A stretch of 64,000 nt of DNA from the NCBI GenBank assembly GCA_964463375.1, contig CAYXBQ010000001.1, forward strand, positions 248,001-312,000, written 5' to 3'. Within the stretch, counting starts at the first letter, position 1. Each line of letters opens with the position of its first letter. Positions 8,493 through 17,612 of the stretch are shown in pieces. A program made the position numbers and the translations under genes. Source of the DNA: UMGS1696 sp964463375. GTDB taxonomy: Bacteria; Bacillota; Clostridia; Oscillospirales; CAG-272. The notes under the pieces were generated by a model. That model ran no database searches. It saw nothing but the letters and a program-made list of their open reading frames with translations, and was not told the DNA's origin.

Positions 8493-9101
8493 TCAATTGT
8501 TCACATAGTATGCGAATTCCGGGTTCTCGATGGCGTATTCGGCACGCACCTCTTCATAGAACGCCGCACGACTTGTGTGCATATACGGGATCACATACAG
8601 TCCGGCAATGCCAAAGGTCACGGCACAGAGGAGCAGCCAGCCGATGAAGCTCAGATCCAGGCAGAACAGCCGCCATTTGTTGCCGTCCATCATAGCCCGG
8701 CTGTGATCCAGTGCTTCGAGCGCATCCAGCGTGGGGCAGTCGTGTAGGATATAGGTCGCCATCGAATAGCTGTAGCCCTTGATGATACCGGGAACAAAGA
8801 GCAGCAGTGACCACAGAAAGGTGAAAATGCCTTTTAGCAAAAACAGAGCGATGCTGGTGCCGAAGCAGGTGCTGAACGCATCAAACATGGTACCCACGGT
8901 GGGATGCAGACCGCGAACCTGTTCCAGATAGTAGCTGTAGAAGCCATACTCGACAGGACCGGCCAGCAGGATCCAGCCCACCACAGTGGCACCGGTCGCA
9001 CCGTTGAGCAGCATATATAGCAGCAGGAAGCCGATGTTGGGCAGCCAATAGGATGTCAGTCGCTCTTTGGCAATGCGGCGAAAGTCCTTTGCGAACAACA
9101 T
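8493..9101 (-). CDS. DUF975 family membrane protein
   Basis: The 202-residue protein has several hydrophobic segments and the DUF975 signature near its end: LSFIGWLLLCAVTFGIAGLYVIPYMHTSRAAFYEE. Earlier it shows PGIIKGYSYSMATYIL and a DALDHSRAMMDGNKW-type segment, also typical. The function of the family is unknown; members are frequent in Firmicutes. The start is the ATG at 9101 with GAGGTG seven bases upstream; ten more upstream codons are open but lack a ribosome site. It is the first gene of a two-gene unit with the MFS transporter. Confidence 0.8.
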   Translation of the reverse strand: MLFAKDFRRIAKERLTSYWLPNIGFLLLYMLLNGATGATVVGWILLAGPVEYGFYSYYLEQVRGLHPTVGTMFDAFSTCFGTSIALFLLKGIFTFLWSLLLFVPGIIKGYSYSMATYILHDCPTLDALEALDHSRAMMDGNKWRLFCLDLSFIGWLLLCAVTFGIAGLYVIPYMHTSRAAFYEEVRAEYAIENPEFAYYVNN

Positions 9102-9151
9102 AGAGATGCACCTCACTTCATTAGAACACAAATGTAGGAAAGCTTGCCCTT

Positions 9152-9180
9152 ATTATAGCATGACCACACACATTTTTCAA
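9152..9180 (-). promoter_or_regulatory. Promoter of DUF975-MFS unit
   Basis: TTGAAA (9180-9175) and TATAAT (9157-9152) with a 17-base spacer; TGC before the -10 also makes an extended -10. It is divergent from the promoter at 9218, only 37 bases away. Confidence 0.8.
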
Positions 9181-9217
9181 TAGATTTCGTAAATTTTCCT
9201 TCTTTTGCAAAAATCCC

Positions 9218-9246
9218 TTGACTTTCGAGGAAAAACACAGTATACT
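9218..9246 (+). promoter_or_regulatory. Promoter of the six-gene glycan operon
   Basis: TTGACT (9218-9223) and TATACT (9241-9246) separated by 17 bases, 42 bases before the dehydrogenase start. No further promoter is obvious until 17702, so it probably drives all six genes. Confidence 0.8.
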
Positions 9247-9288
9247 TGTACAAAAGACATTCTATTCTACACAGAGGTAAAGATCGTG

Positions 9289-10269
9289 ATGCGAATTGCA
9301 TTTGCCGGACTGCGGCACGACCACATATTTGCGGTACACAACATGGCACGCCGACAGGGGAACTACACCGTCACCGGTGCCTTTGAAGCCGATCCTGTGG
9401 CACGGGAGAAAGCGGAAACCAGGGGACTGAACTGTCGCTATCCCACCTACGAAGCACTGCTTGCGGATGATACGGTGGAGGCGGTGGCACTGGGTGGCTG
9501 CTATGGGGATCGGGGACAAATGGCAATTGATGCACTGCGAGCCGGAAAGCACGTGTTGGCGGACAAGCCCCTGTGTACGTCCCTGAACGAGCTTGCCGAG
9601 ATCGAAGGGCTGGCAGCGGAAGGTGGCAAAAAGGTGGGCTGTATGCTGACCATGCGATACGAACCCAAGCTGGCTACGGTATGTGACCTGGTACGTTCCG
9701 GGAGACTGGGGCAGATCGGCAACATCAGCTTTGGTGGACAGCATCCCCTGCAATACGGCAGACGACCCATGTGGTACTTTGAAGCTGGCAAGCATGGTGG
9801 GGTGATAGGCGACATTGCCATTCACGGCATCGATATTCTCTCCTTTGCCTTTGGGATCCACGATTTCACCGTGAACGCTGCTCGGTGCTGGAACCATTAT
9901 GCCACGGAAGAACCGAGCTTTGCCGACTGCGGACAGTTCATGCTCACCGGCAAGGATGGCGAAGGGATCCTGGGGGATGTGTCCTATGCGGTGCCGGACG
10001 GGATCGAGTTTGCGCTGCCCATGTATTGGCAGTTCACAGTTTGGGGGACCGGCGGTGTGCTGGACTTTTCGCTGGGGAAAAAGGACATTCTGTTCTACGA
10101 ACGTGACAAAAAGGAGCCTGTGCTCTTACCGGAAGTGCCGCCCGCCACTGACTACATGACCGATTTTCTCCATCTCTGCCAAGGGGAAAGCGTGCTCCTG
10201 CCGATGGAGGATGTATTTCGTTCCACCCGGAACACACTGCTTGTGCAGCAGATGGCAGACAATATATGA
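9289..10269 (+). CDS. Gfo/Idh/MocA family oxidoreductase
   Basis: This 326-residue protein is an NAD(P)-dependent dehydrogenase of the Gfo/Idh/MocA family. The Rossmann start is RIAFAGLRHDH, where the usual GxGxxG is altered. AGKHVLADKPLCTS carries the conserved DKP lysine of the active site, and the central GGVIGDIAIHGIDILSF holds the catalytic Asp/His pattern. These enzymes oxidise or epimerise sugars, inositols or sugar acids. An ATG at 9289 follows AGAGG by 11 bases; a GTG one codon earlier is possible. It is the first gene of a same-strand run to 17561 with gaps of 6 to 39 bases, so it is very likely co-transcribed with the esterase, MATE, kinase and GH32-like genes. Confidence 0.85.
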   Translation: MRIAFAGLRHDHIFAVHNMARRQGNYTVTGAFEADPVAREKAETRGLNCRYPTYEALLADDTVEAVALGGCYGDRGQMAIDALRAGKHVLADKPLCTSLNELAEIEGLAAEGGKKVGCMLTMRYEPKLATVCDLVRSGRLGQIGNISFGGQHPLQYGRRPMWYFEAGKHGGVIGDIAIHGIDILSFAFGIHDFTVNAARCWNHYATEEPSFADCGQFMLTGKDGEGILGDVSYAVPDGIEFALPMYWQFTVWGTGGVLDFSLGKKDILFYERDKKEPVLLPEVPPATDYMTDFLHLCQGESVLLPMEDVFRSTRNTLLVQQMADNI

Positions 10270-10296
10270 TATTTTTTCAACGTGAGGTAACGATAT

Positions 10297-12813
10297 ATGA
10301 TCTATTACATCGACTTCAACCATGGTTCTCCTACCGCAGACGGTCTGACACCGGAGACGGCACGACAGACCTACACCGATCTGGCTCTCGAGCCCGGCGA
10401 CACCGTGCTGTTCAAGCGTGGCAGCTGGATCCGGGATTGTCTGTACCGCAAGGCTGGCGCGCCGGAGAGCCCCATCACCTATGGTGCCTATGGAGACGGC
10501 GAAAATCCTGTGTTCATCGGTTCCGTGGACGTCAGCGATCCTGCCATGTGGAAGGAGACCCGAGAAAACGTATGGCTGTACCAGGGCAAGCTGGACAGTG
10601 AGGCCTGCAACTTCATTTTCGACGACGGCCGCATCGGTGGTACTCTGCGCTGGGAAGAAGCCTATCTCTGCGCACAGGGCGACTGGTATGACTCCACCAT
10701 GGGTCACAGAGAAGGCGGCAAGGATGGAGCCGAACAGAAGGTGTTCCTTTACTCCGTGGGCAATCCTGGAGAAGTGTATTCCCATATTGAATGTGCCGTT
10801 TTGGGGCATCGGTGGATGTCGCTCAACCAGGACTGGACCGTGACGGAGGATCTGTGCTTCTGGGGCAGTGGCGTACATGGATTTGCCGGTGGTGCCGATA
10901 ATGTGGTGATCCGGCGGTGCTCCTTCTGCTTCATCGGTGGGGCTGTGTGGAACCGGCAGCTGGGCATCCGCTTCGGCAACGCCATCGAGTTCTGGGATCA
11001 CGGTGAAAATATCCTGATCGAGGACTGTTACTTCAACAACATCTATGACTCTGCCATCACCCAGCAGGGCGGCGGCAACTGTCTCCCGGCAACGAATCTC
11101 GTCATGCGGGGCAACCTGTTCATCGCCTACGGTATGGGTGCCTACGAAGGGCGTGACCGGATGCTTGTTGGCTCTTCCTTCAACGACAACCTGTGTATCC
11201 AGGCCGGCTACGGCTTCACCGGATTTGGCGACACCAAGCCCCGGCACTCCGAGATCTATCCCCAGCCCATGGGACACCATTTGTTCATGTGGCGTATCCC
11301 GAACCCGACGGAGGGTGGCAGCTTCGAGGTTGCCCGGAACCGTTTCTATGAGGCCACCGGTGCTGCCATGTACGCCATCATTGGGAAAGAAGCGGATGCA
11401 CAGATGCACCTGCACCACAACACCTACTGGACCACGAACACAGATCTGTTCCAGTACGTGGGCGGCAATAGCTACAAGCCAAGCGAATTTGACAAATATA
11501 TAGAAGAATACAAGGAAGACGGTGCTACGTGGACAGCGGCACCGGATCTGGCGGCAGAGGTGGAGGCATGGTTTGCCCGTACCAGATGCAGCCGCAATGG
11601 AGCCCACATCTTCACCGATGCCCTGCCGACACAGAAATATTTCTTAGGCGGTACAGAAAGTGCTCTGGGCTACCAGGTGGGGGACGAGATCCATTTCCAC
11701 CTGATCCTGACCGACGAAGGCAAGACCATCATGGCACCTGCCTACAAGTACGAATGCTGGGGTGAAGATGGTTCTCATGACAGCGGGCTTGTTGTGGGGG
11801 AAAGTGCCACCTTTGACTACACCACTTCCCTGTCTAAGCCGGGCTATGTGCATCTCTTTGTGCAGGCCGCAGACGAAAACGGTGTGCCGCTGCCGGGATA
11901 CGATGCCTTTGAAGGTGGTGCGGCGGTGGAATTTGATACGCTGCGCAAGATCGGCGGCGAACCGGCGGACTACGATGCCTGGTGGCACAAGGTGATCACA
12001 GAGGAGCTGGATCCTGTGGCACCGGTGGAACTGGAAAAGAAGGAATTTGCCTGCGGGGACCCCGGGGACATCGTATATGACGTAAAGATCGCTTGTGCCG
12101 GGCCTATGCCGGTGTCCGGTTATCTGCGTCTGCCCCGCCATGCCGAACCCCATTCTCTGCCCATTCGGGTGAGCTACATGGGCTATAGCGTCATGGGTGC
12201 GCCGATCCCGTCTAAGGACAATGCCATCCAGCTGTCCATCAATCCCCATGGATTTGCAAACGGTCTGACCTTTGAAGAATATGCCGAGATGGCGAAGGAA
12301 GCACCCTACGCCGACTTTGGCTTCCACAAGGAGCTGAACGAAAAGCCGGATACGGTCTACTTCAAGTATATGATCCTGCGGGCTATGCAGGCGGTGCGGT
12401 ACTGCAAGACACTGGAGCTGTGGGACGGCAAGACCATCATCGTGTCCGGCGGCAGCATGGGTGCCTTCCAGCCCACCCACGTGGCAGCCTTTGACAAGAG
12501 CGTGACCAAGCTGGAGATCCTGGTGCCGTGGATGTGCGACCTGCGGGGCATCGAGGGTGGCAGACTCCGTGGCTGGAGACCCGATCCGGCTGTGGGTCTG
12601 GACTATTTCGACACCGTAACGGCTGGCGCACGTGTGACCTGTGAGACCTACATCACGGCTGGTCTGGGGGACTATGTTTGTCCGCCCTCCGGTGTCACGT
12701 CCCTGTACCACGCCATTCCGGCCGAACGCAAGACCCTTCTGATGCTGCAAAACAAGACCCATCCGTACACGGCTCCGCACTGCGACACCTGCCTGGTCAG
12801 CACCATCCAATAA
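10297..12813 (+). CDS. Right-handed beta-helix plus acetyl-esterase fusion
   Basis: The 838-residue protein has two parts. Residues 1 to about 420 resemble a right-handed parallel beta-helix (YYIDFNHGSPTADG start, repeats such as NVVIRRCSF, NILIEDCYF, NLVMRGNLF), as in polysaccharide lyases and GH28-like enzymes. A beta-sandwich-like stretch (about 450-560) leads to an alpha/beta hydrolase related to acetyl-xylan esterases: the nucleophile elbow GGSMG has S720, GLGDYVCPP gives D792, and THPYTAPHC gives H822, the expected Ser-Asp-His triad. There is no signal peptide, so it is probably cytoplasmic and may remove acetyl groups and side chains from imported oligosaccharides. It starts 27 bases after the dehydrogenase. 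The substrate is not deducible. Confidence 0.7.
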   Translation: MIYYIDFNHGSPTADGLTPETARQTYTDLALEPGDTVLFKRGSWIRDCLYRKAGAPESPITYGAYGDGENPVFIGSVDVSDPAMWKETRENVWLYQGKLDSEACNFIFDDGRIGGTLRWEEAYLCAQGDWYDSTMGHREGGKDGAEQKVFLYSVGNPGEVYSHIECAVLGHRWMSLNQDWTVTEDLCFWGSGVHGFAGGADNVVIRRCSFCFIGGAVWNRQLGIRFGNAIEFWDHGENILIEDCYFNNIYDSAITQQGGGNCLPATNLVMRGNLFIAYGMGAYEGRDRMLVGSSFNDNLCIQAGYGFTGFGDTKPRHSEIYPQPMGHHLFMWRIPNPTEGGSFEVARNRFYEATGAAMYAIIGKEADAQMHLHHNTYWTTNTDLFQYVGGNSYKPSEFDKYIEEYKEDGATWTAAPDLAAEVEAWFARTRCSRNGAHIFTDALPTQKYFLGGTESALGYQVGDEIHFHLILTDEGKTIMAPAYKYECWGEDGSHDSGLVVGESATFDYTTSLSKPGYVHLFVQAADENGVPLPGYDAFEGGAAVEFDTLRKIGGEPADYDAWWHKVITEELDPVAPVELEKKEFACGDPGDIVYDVKIACAGPMPVSGYLRLPRHAEPHSLPIRVSYMGYSVMGAPIPSKDNAIQLSINPHGFANGLTFEEYAEMAKEAPYADFGFHKELNEKPDTVYFKYMILRAMQAVRYCKTLELWDGKTIIVSGGSMGAFQPTHVAAFDKSVTKLEILVPWMCDLRGIEGGRLRGWRPDPAVGLDYFDTVTAGARVTCETYITAGLGDYVCPPSGVTSLYHAIPAERKTLLMLQNKTHPYTAPHCDTCLVSTIQ

Positions 12814-12819
12814 GCGGGC

Positions 12820-14196
12820 ATGGATGTATCGAAGTTAAAGCTATACCTCGGGGATGGGGAGCTATACAAAAAGATGGCAAAGATCGCCATTCCGGTATCG
12901 CTCCAGCAGCTCATCACCGTGGGGATCAACCTGATGGACACCATTATGCTCAGCAGCATGGGAGATGCGCAGCTTTCTGCCTCCTCCTTAGCTGGGCAGT
13001 TCATCAGCCTGTTTCAAATTTGCTGCATGGGCATTGGCATGGGTGCGTCGGTTTTGACCTCTCGGTTCTGGGGGATGCAGGACAAGCATTCGCTGAAAAA
13101 AGCCGTCACCATCATGCTGCGGTTTCTTGTGGTCTTTGCCGGTGTGTTCACCGCAGCGACCATTGCCGTGCCCTCTCTCATCATGCGGATCTACACGCCG
13201 GAGCAGTCGCTGATCGACTATGGCGTGATCTACCTGCGCTGGATGATCCCGACCTATCTTTGCATGGGACTATCGCTGACCTGTACCATTGTGCTGCGTA
13301 CCGTGGGACAAACGCTGATCCCGCTGGTCTGCTCCATCTGCGCCTTCTTTGTGAACGTGTTCTGCAACTGGGTGTTCATTTTCGGACATTTGGGTGCGCC
13401 ACGGATGGAGATCGGCGGTGCGGCACTGGGTACGCTGATCGCCCGGATCTTTGAGCTTGCGTTCATCGGGGGATATTTCTTCTTCGTGGACAAGCGGATC
13501 CGGTATCGGTTCAAGGATGTGTTCATGCACACGGAAGATCTGGTACGGGAATATTTCCGGGTCAGCATTCCGGTGCTGATCAGCGATTCCCTGTTGGCAC
13601 TGGGCAACAATGCGGTTGCCATGATCATGGGGCGCATCGGCAAGGCGTTTGTGGCTGCCAACTCTGTGACCACGGTGGTGCAGCAGCTTTCGTCTGTGCT
13701 GACCACCGGGATCTCCAACGCCAGCGGGATCATCACCGGTCACACCATGGGCGAAGGGGATTATGAAAAGGCACAGCGGCAGGGGTACACATTCCTCGTC
13801 ATGGGCTTCCTCATCGGCTGTGTAGCGGCGCTGATCATTCTGCTGCTGCGAGGTCCCATCATCAACTATTACGACGTTTCGGCAGAGGCCAAGGAGATCG
13901 CCTGGGAGCTGATGGACGCCATTGTACTGATCATCATTTTCCAGTCCATGAACTCCATTTTGACCAAAGGGGTGCTGCGTGCCGGGGGAGATACAAAATT
14001 TCTCATGGCGGGGGACATTCTGTTCCTGTGGGTAGCATCCATTCCGCTGGGGTATCTGGCGGGGATCGTGTTCCATTGGTCGTCCTTCTGGATCTACGTC
14101 ATGCTGAAGATCGACCAGATCATCAAATGCGTCTGGTGCTTCTTCCGGCTGCGCAGTGGTAAGTGGCTGAAAAAGATCAAGCAAGCCGGCGCATGA
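12820..14196 (+). CDS. MATE family transporter (in glycan operon)
   Basis: This 458-residue protein has twelve predicted hydrophobic helices arranged as two related halves, typical of MATE (NorM/DinF-like) cation-coupled antiporters. Typical segments include AKIAIPVSLQQLITVGINLMD at the start and GAALGTLIARIFE. MATE proteins usually export cationic drugs or other small molecules. The ATG is six bases after the esterase stop, and the kinase starts 39 bases later, so it belongs to the glycan operon. That is unusual, because a sugar importer would be expected there. It could export a toxic aglycone released from a plant glycoside; this is inference. The ribosome site is weak (AAGCGGG). Confidence 0.85.
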   Translation: MDVSKLKLYLGDGELYKKMAKIAIPVSLQQLITVGINLMDTIMLSSMGDAQLSASSLAGQFISLFQICCMGIGMGASVLTSRFWGMQDKHSLKKAVTIMLRFLVVFAGVFTAATIAVPSLIMRIYTPEQSLIDYGVIYLRWMIPTYLCMGLSLTCTIVLRTVGQTLIPLVCSICAFFVNVFCNWVFIFGHLGAPRMEIGGAALGTLIARIFELAFIGGYFFFVDKRIRYRFKDVFMHTEDLVREYFRVSIPVLISDSLLALGNNAVAMIMGRIGKAFVAANSVTTVVQQLSSVLTTGISNASGIITGHTMGEGDYEKAQRQGYTFLVMGFLIGCVAALIILLLRGPIINYYDVSAEAKEIAWELMDAIVLIIIFQSMNSILTKGVLRAGGDTKFLMAGDILFLWVASIPLGYLAGIVFHWSSFWIYVMLKIDQIIKCVWCFFRLRSGKWLKKIKQAGA

Positions 14197-14235
14197 TCGA
14201 TACCGAAAACCACAGGGAATAAAGGAAACGGAACA

Positions 14236-15519
14236 ATGCATACATTTACGATTGGGCTGGACATTGGCACCACCTCCATCAGCGGGGTCAAGCGGGATCT
14301 GGTCACCGGGGCGGTGCTGGATACACGGACGGTCATCAGTGAAGCGGATCTGCCTGCCACACGGGCGGGAGAGCATATCCAGTCCCCGAAAGAAATTTTA
14401 GCAAAGGTCTGTCGTCTGGCAAAGGAGCTGGACGGGGATCATGCTGCCGCCATCGGTGTGACGGGACAGATGCATGGGATCCTGTACGTGGACAAAATGG
14501 GCAATGCCCTCTCGCCGCTGTACACCTGGCAGGACGATCGAGGAGCGGCGTACTGTGAGACGATCCGGGAGAAGACCGGCTATCGGCTGGCGGCCGGCTA
14601 CGGGCTGGCGACCCATTATGCTCTGATGCAGGCGCATGCGGTGCCGGAGAAGGCTGTCCACCTTTGCACCATCATGGACTACATCGTCCTGCAGCTGTGC
14701 GACCGAGCTACGCCTTTACTGCACGCCACCAATGCGGCCTCTCTGGGGCTGTACGACCTGGCACGTGATCGATTCGATCTGGATGCCATAGGCAAACTGG
14801 GGATCGATGGTGCGCTGCTGCCGGAGGTGACCACAGACTGTACCGTGGTGAAACAAAAAAACGGGCGGCCCATGGTGGTTGCCATTGGAGACAATCAGGC
14901 GGCGTTTCTGGGTTCGGTCACGGATATGGCGCACACGGCTCTGGTCAACATGGGTACCGGGAGCCAGATCTCCTTCGTGTGTGGGAAGGATGCGCCGCTA
15001 CACTATGGCTCCATCGAGACACGTCCGTTTTTGCCGGACTATCGGCTGCTCAGCGGATCGGGGCTTTGTGGCGGACGAGCCTATGCCATGACCGAACGAT
15101 TCTTCCGGGAATATGCGGTAGCTCTTGGTCTGCCGGACGAAAAGCGGTACGATGTGCTGAACCGTTTGGCAACCATGGGAATGGCAGAGGACAACATTTT
15201 GTCGGTACGCACCACCTTCTGCGGCACCAGAGACGATCCCACGCTGCGTGGGTCGATCGCCGGTCTGGGGGAGAACAACTTTACCCCATCGGCTTTGGCG
15301 GCCGGTGTGCTCATAGGCATGGCAACGGAGCTGTACGAGATGTTCACTGCTGTGGAGCACGACCACATCGACCATCTTGTGGCATCGGGCAATGCGGTGC
15401 GGCAGAATCCCACGCTGGTGCGATGCATCGAACGGGTCTTCGGCCTGCCGGTCACTGTGTCTGCGTACCGGGAAGAGGCGGCTTGCGGGGCGGCGAAATT
15501 TGCTGCCATGGCACTGTAG
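14236..15519 (+). CDS. FGGY family carbohydrate kinase
   Basis: The 427-residue protein has the actin-like ATPase fold of FGGY sugar kinases: LDIGTTSISG near the N-terminus (phosphate 1), GVTGQMHGILYVD, TWQDDRG (the catalytic Asp region), AIGDNQAAFLG, NMGTGSQIS (phosphate 2) and LVASGNAVRQNP (adenosine). GVTGQMHG followed by TWQDDR is closest in my memory to sedoheptulokinase-type members, but xylulo-, ribulo- or gluconokinase activity cannot be excluded. It is slightly short for the family (about 450-550). AAAGGA lies upstream of the ATG. In the operon it would phosphorylate the keto-sugar made after the dehydrogenase or hydrolase steps. Confidence 0.85.
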   Translation: MHTFTIGLDIGTTSISGVKRDLVTGAVLDTRTVISEADLPATRAGEHIQSPKEILAKVCRLAKELDGDHAAAIGVTGQMHGILYVDKMGNALSPLYTWQDDRGAAYCETIREKTGYRLAAGYGLATHYALMQAHAVPEKAVHLCTIMDYIVLQLCDRATPLLHATNAASLGLYDLARDRFDLDAIGKLGIDGALLPEVTTDCTVVKQKNGRPMVVAIGDNQAAFLGSVTDMAHTALVNMGTGSQISFVCGKDAPLHYGSIETRPFLPDYRLLSGSGLCGGRAYAMTERFFREYAVALGLPDEKRYDVLNRLATMGMAEDNILSVRTTFCGTRDDPTLRGSIAGLGENNFTPSALAAGVLIGMATELYEMFTAVEHDHIDHLVASGNAVRQNPTLVRCIERVFGLPVTVSAYREEAACGAAKFAAMAL

Positions 15520-15550
15520 AATACGATACAATTTCAACGAGGTATAGAGT

Positions 15551-16789
15551 ATGTTACCGATCATTTTACAAAATAAACCCTGGTGTCTTGTCTTCCCACT
15601 GGTTGCGGAGGAATGCCAATTCCGGTATGAAAAAGGCGGCCGTGCTGTGCTGGAGGCCACCTATGTCGAGGGGCAGCTTTGTATCGACGCCTATTTTGCC
15701 GGACATGAGGAGCCGCTGTCTCTGGTCGCCGATACAGCACCTGGAGACTCGATCCGATTCGTGTACTACCCCTGGCGCATGGAGCTGTACGTAAACGACA
15801 CCATCGTGGACGAAGAATGGCCCTATGGGGATCCGCTGCTGGCTGAGGGAACGCTGGTACACTGTGCCGATGCGCTGTCTCTGGAGCCGGTGCCGGAAAA
15901 GGAAGCGGAGCCCGATGTGCTGGGTAGCTTTACGAATGCGGAAGGCTGGAAACCGGGGCATGGTGTGTTCGTTGGCGACTGTATGCCCTACAGCGATGGG
16001 GAGCGGTACCACGTGCTGTACCTGAAGGACCGGCATCACCACCACAGCAAATGGGGCAAGGGTGCGCACCAGTGGGAACACCTTTCCACGGCCGATCTGG
16101 TACACTGGGACATCCATCCCATGGTGGTGGCGATCGACGATACCATGGAAGGCTCTATCTGCACCGGCTCCTGGATCCCGCGAAATGGCAAGCAGTACCT
16201 GTACTACACCGTGCGTATGTCTGACGGTTCTGCGGCTCCGATCCGGCGTTCTGTGTCGGCGGATGGGTTCCACTACACCAAGGACAAGGATTTTGGCTTC
16301 ACCCTGAGCGCACGCTACACCGGTGCCTCTGCCCGTGACCCGAAAGTGGTGGAAGGTGCAGATGGGCTGCTGCATATGTTCGTGACCACCACGCTGGTCA
16401 AAGAAGGCCGGGGCTGTCTGGCGCATCTGACCTCTGCCGATGGAGAAAGCTGGAGCGAACAGGAGCCCATCTATGTGGCACCGGAGGACAGTGGCGAACC
16501 GGAATGCTCGGACTATTTTGTCTGCCGGGGAAAATATTATCTGGTGTTCAGTCTCCGGGGCATGGGGCAGTATCGTGTCTCCGACAAGCCCTTCACCGAC
16601 TGGCAGACCCCCGCTGACCCGAAGATCCCCTGCCACTCTGTACCCAAGGCGGCGGTATGGCAGGATCGAGTGCTCTTCACCGGATTCAAGCCGGAGGGCG
16701 GCTATGCCGGTACGCTGACCTTCTTAGAAGCGATCCCCGACGAAAACGGCGTGTTCTCCTATAAAACCGGGGTCGTAGCCGGAAACTGA
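15551..16789 (+). CDS. GH32-like five-bladed beta-propeller glycosidase
   Basis: The 412-residue protein has an N-terminal beta-sandwich-like part (about 1-130) and a five-bladed propeller related to GH32/GH43. The three acidic positions of GH32 can be traced: D143 in FVGDCMPYS (nucleophile position, usually WMNDPNG), D263 in SARDPKVV (the RDP motif) and E318 in EPECSDYF (the EC motif). An HWGHA-like blade is present as HQWEHLSTADLVHW. The WMNDPNG box is strongly altered and a run of four histidines (DRHHHHSKWG) precedes it, so substrate choice may differ from fructosides. There is no signal peptide, so it is intracellular. It starts 31 bases after the kinase. Confidence 0.7.
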   Translation: MLPIILQNKPWCLVFPLVAEECQFRYEKGGRAVLEATYVEGQLCIDAYFAGHEEPLSLVADTAPGDSIRFVYYPWRMELYVNDTIVDEEWPYGDPLLAEGTLVHCADALSLEPVPEKEAEPDVLGSFTNAEGWKPGHGVFVGDCMPYSDGERYHVLYLKDRHHHHSKWGKGAHQWEHLSTADLVHWDIHPMVVAIDDTMEGSICTGSWIPRNGKQYLYYTVRMSDGSAAPIRRSVSADGFHYTKDKDFGFTLSARYTGASARDPKVVEGADGLLHMFVTTTLVKEGRGCLAHLTSADGESWSEQEPIYVAPEDSGEPECSDYFVCRGKYYLVFSLRGMGQYRVSDKPFTDWQTPADPKIPCHSVPKAAVWQDRVLFTGFKPEGGYAGTLTFLEAIPDENGVFSYKTGVVAGN

Positions 16790-16802
16790 AAGGACTTATA
16801 GT

Positions 16803-17561
16803 ATGTATCAAATCAACAATTTTCTAAACAATGACGACATTCGTGTACTGGAACGCAAGGGTGCCTACACGGTCATCGAATACCTGCGGGATCTGAGCGT
16901 CACAGCCGGTGAAGCGCAAAATGCGTATTTTTGCAGCCAGATGGGTGTGCGGCGCAGACAGGTGCTATGTGACCTGCGGCAGTCCGACGTGATCACCCAA
17001 TCCGGTGCCATGCAGTGGATGGTTGGGGACGTGCAGGCTACCACCGGTGTCAAAGGGGTCAGCGACCTGCTGGGCAAGGCACTGCGTGGGTCTGTGACCG
17101 GCGAATCTGCTATCAAGCCGGAATACACCGGCACGGGGCTGCTGGTGCTGGAACCCACCTACAAGCATCTGCTGCTGGTGGATGTTGCCGAATGGAACGG
17201 CTCCATTGTGCTGGACGATGGTCTGTTCTTGGCCTGTGACGCATCCTTGAAGCAAAGAGCAGTGGCAAGAAGCAATCTGTCCTCTGCCATTGCCGGGAAC
17301 GAAGGGCTGTTCAATTTGGGCATCTCCGGTAGTGGGATCCTGTGTCTGGAATGCCCCTGCCCCCGGGAGGAGCTGATCGAGATCACCCTGACGGACGACG
17401 TATTGAAGATCGACGGCAACATGGCCATCGCCTGGAGCGGCAGCCTGGACTTTACGGTGGAGCGCTCCGGCAAGTCTCTCATTGGCTCTGCTGCCTCCGG
17501 CGAAGGTCTGGTGAACGTATACCGTGGCACCGGCAAGGTTTGGATGACACCGGTACGGTGA
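16803..17561 (+). CDS. AIM24 family protein
   Basis: The 252-residue, beta-rich protein matches the AIM24 (former DUF124) family: repeated short strands with SGAMQWMVGDVQATTGVKG, GTGLLVLEPTYKHLLLVDV and a late GEGLVNVYRGTGKVWM, which is the typical family ending. No catalytic residues are apparent and the bacterial function is unknown. The ATG is 13 bases after the GH32-like gene with AAGGAC upstream, making it the last gene of the operon. A large inverted repeat (17613-17665) follows. Confidence 0.8.
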   Translation: MYQINNFLNNDDIRVLERKGAYTVIEYLRDLSVTAGEAQNAYFCSQMGVRRRQVLCDLRQSDVITQSGAMQWMVGDVQATTGVKGVSDLLGKALRGSVTGESAIKPEYTGTGLLVLEPTYKHLLLVDVAEWNGSIVLDDGLFLACDASLKQRAVARSNLSSAIAGNEGLFNLGISGSGILCLECPCPREELIEITLTDDVLKIDGNMAIAWSGSLDFTVERSGKSLIGSAASGEGLVNVYRGTGKVWMTPVR

Positions 17562-17612
17562 ACAAGGTCCCCACATTTTTCGTAGCGGTAGCTAATGATG
17601 GCAGAGGTCGTG

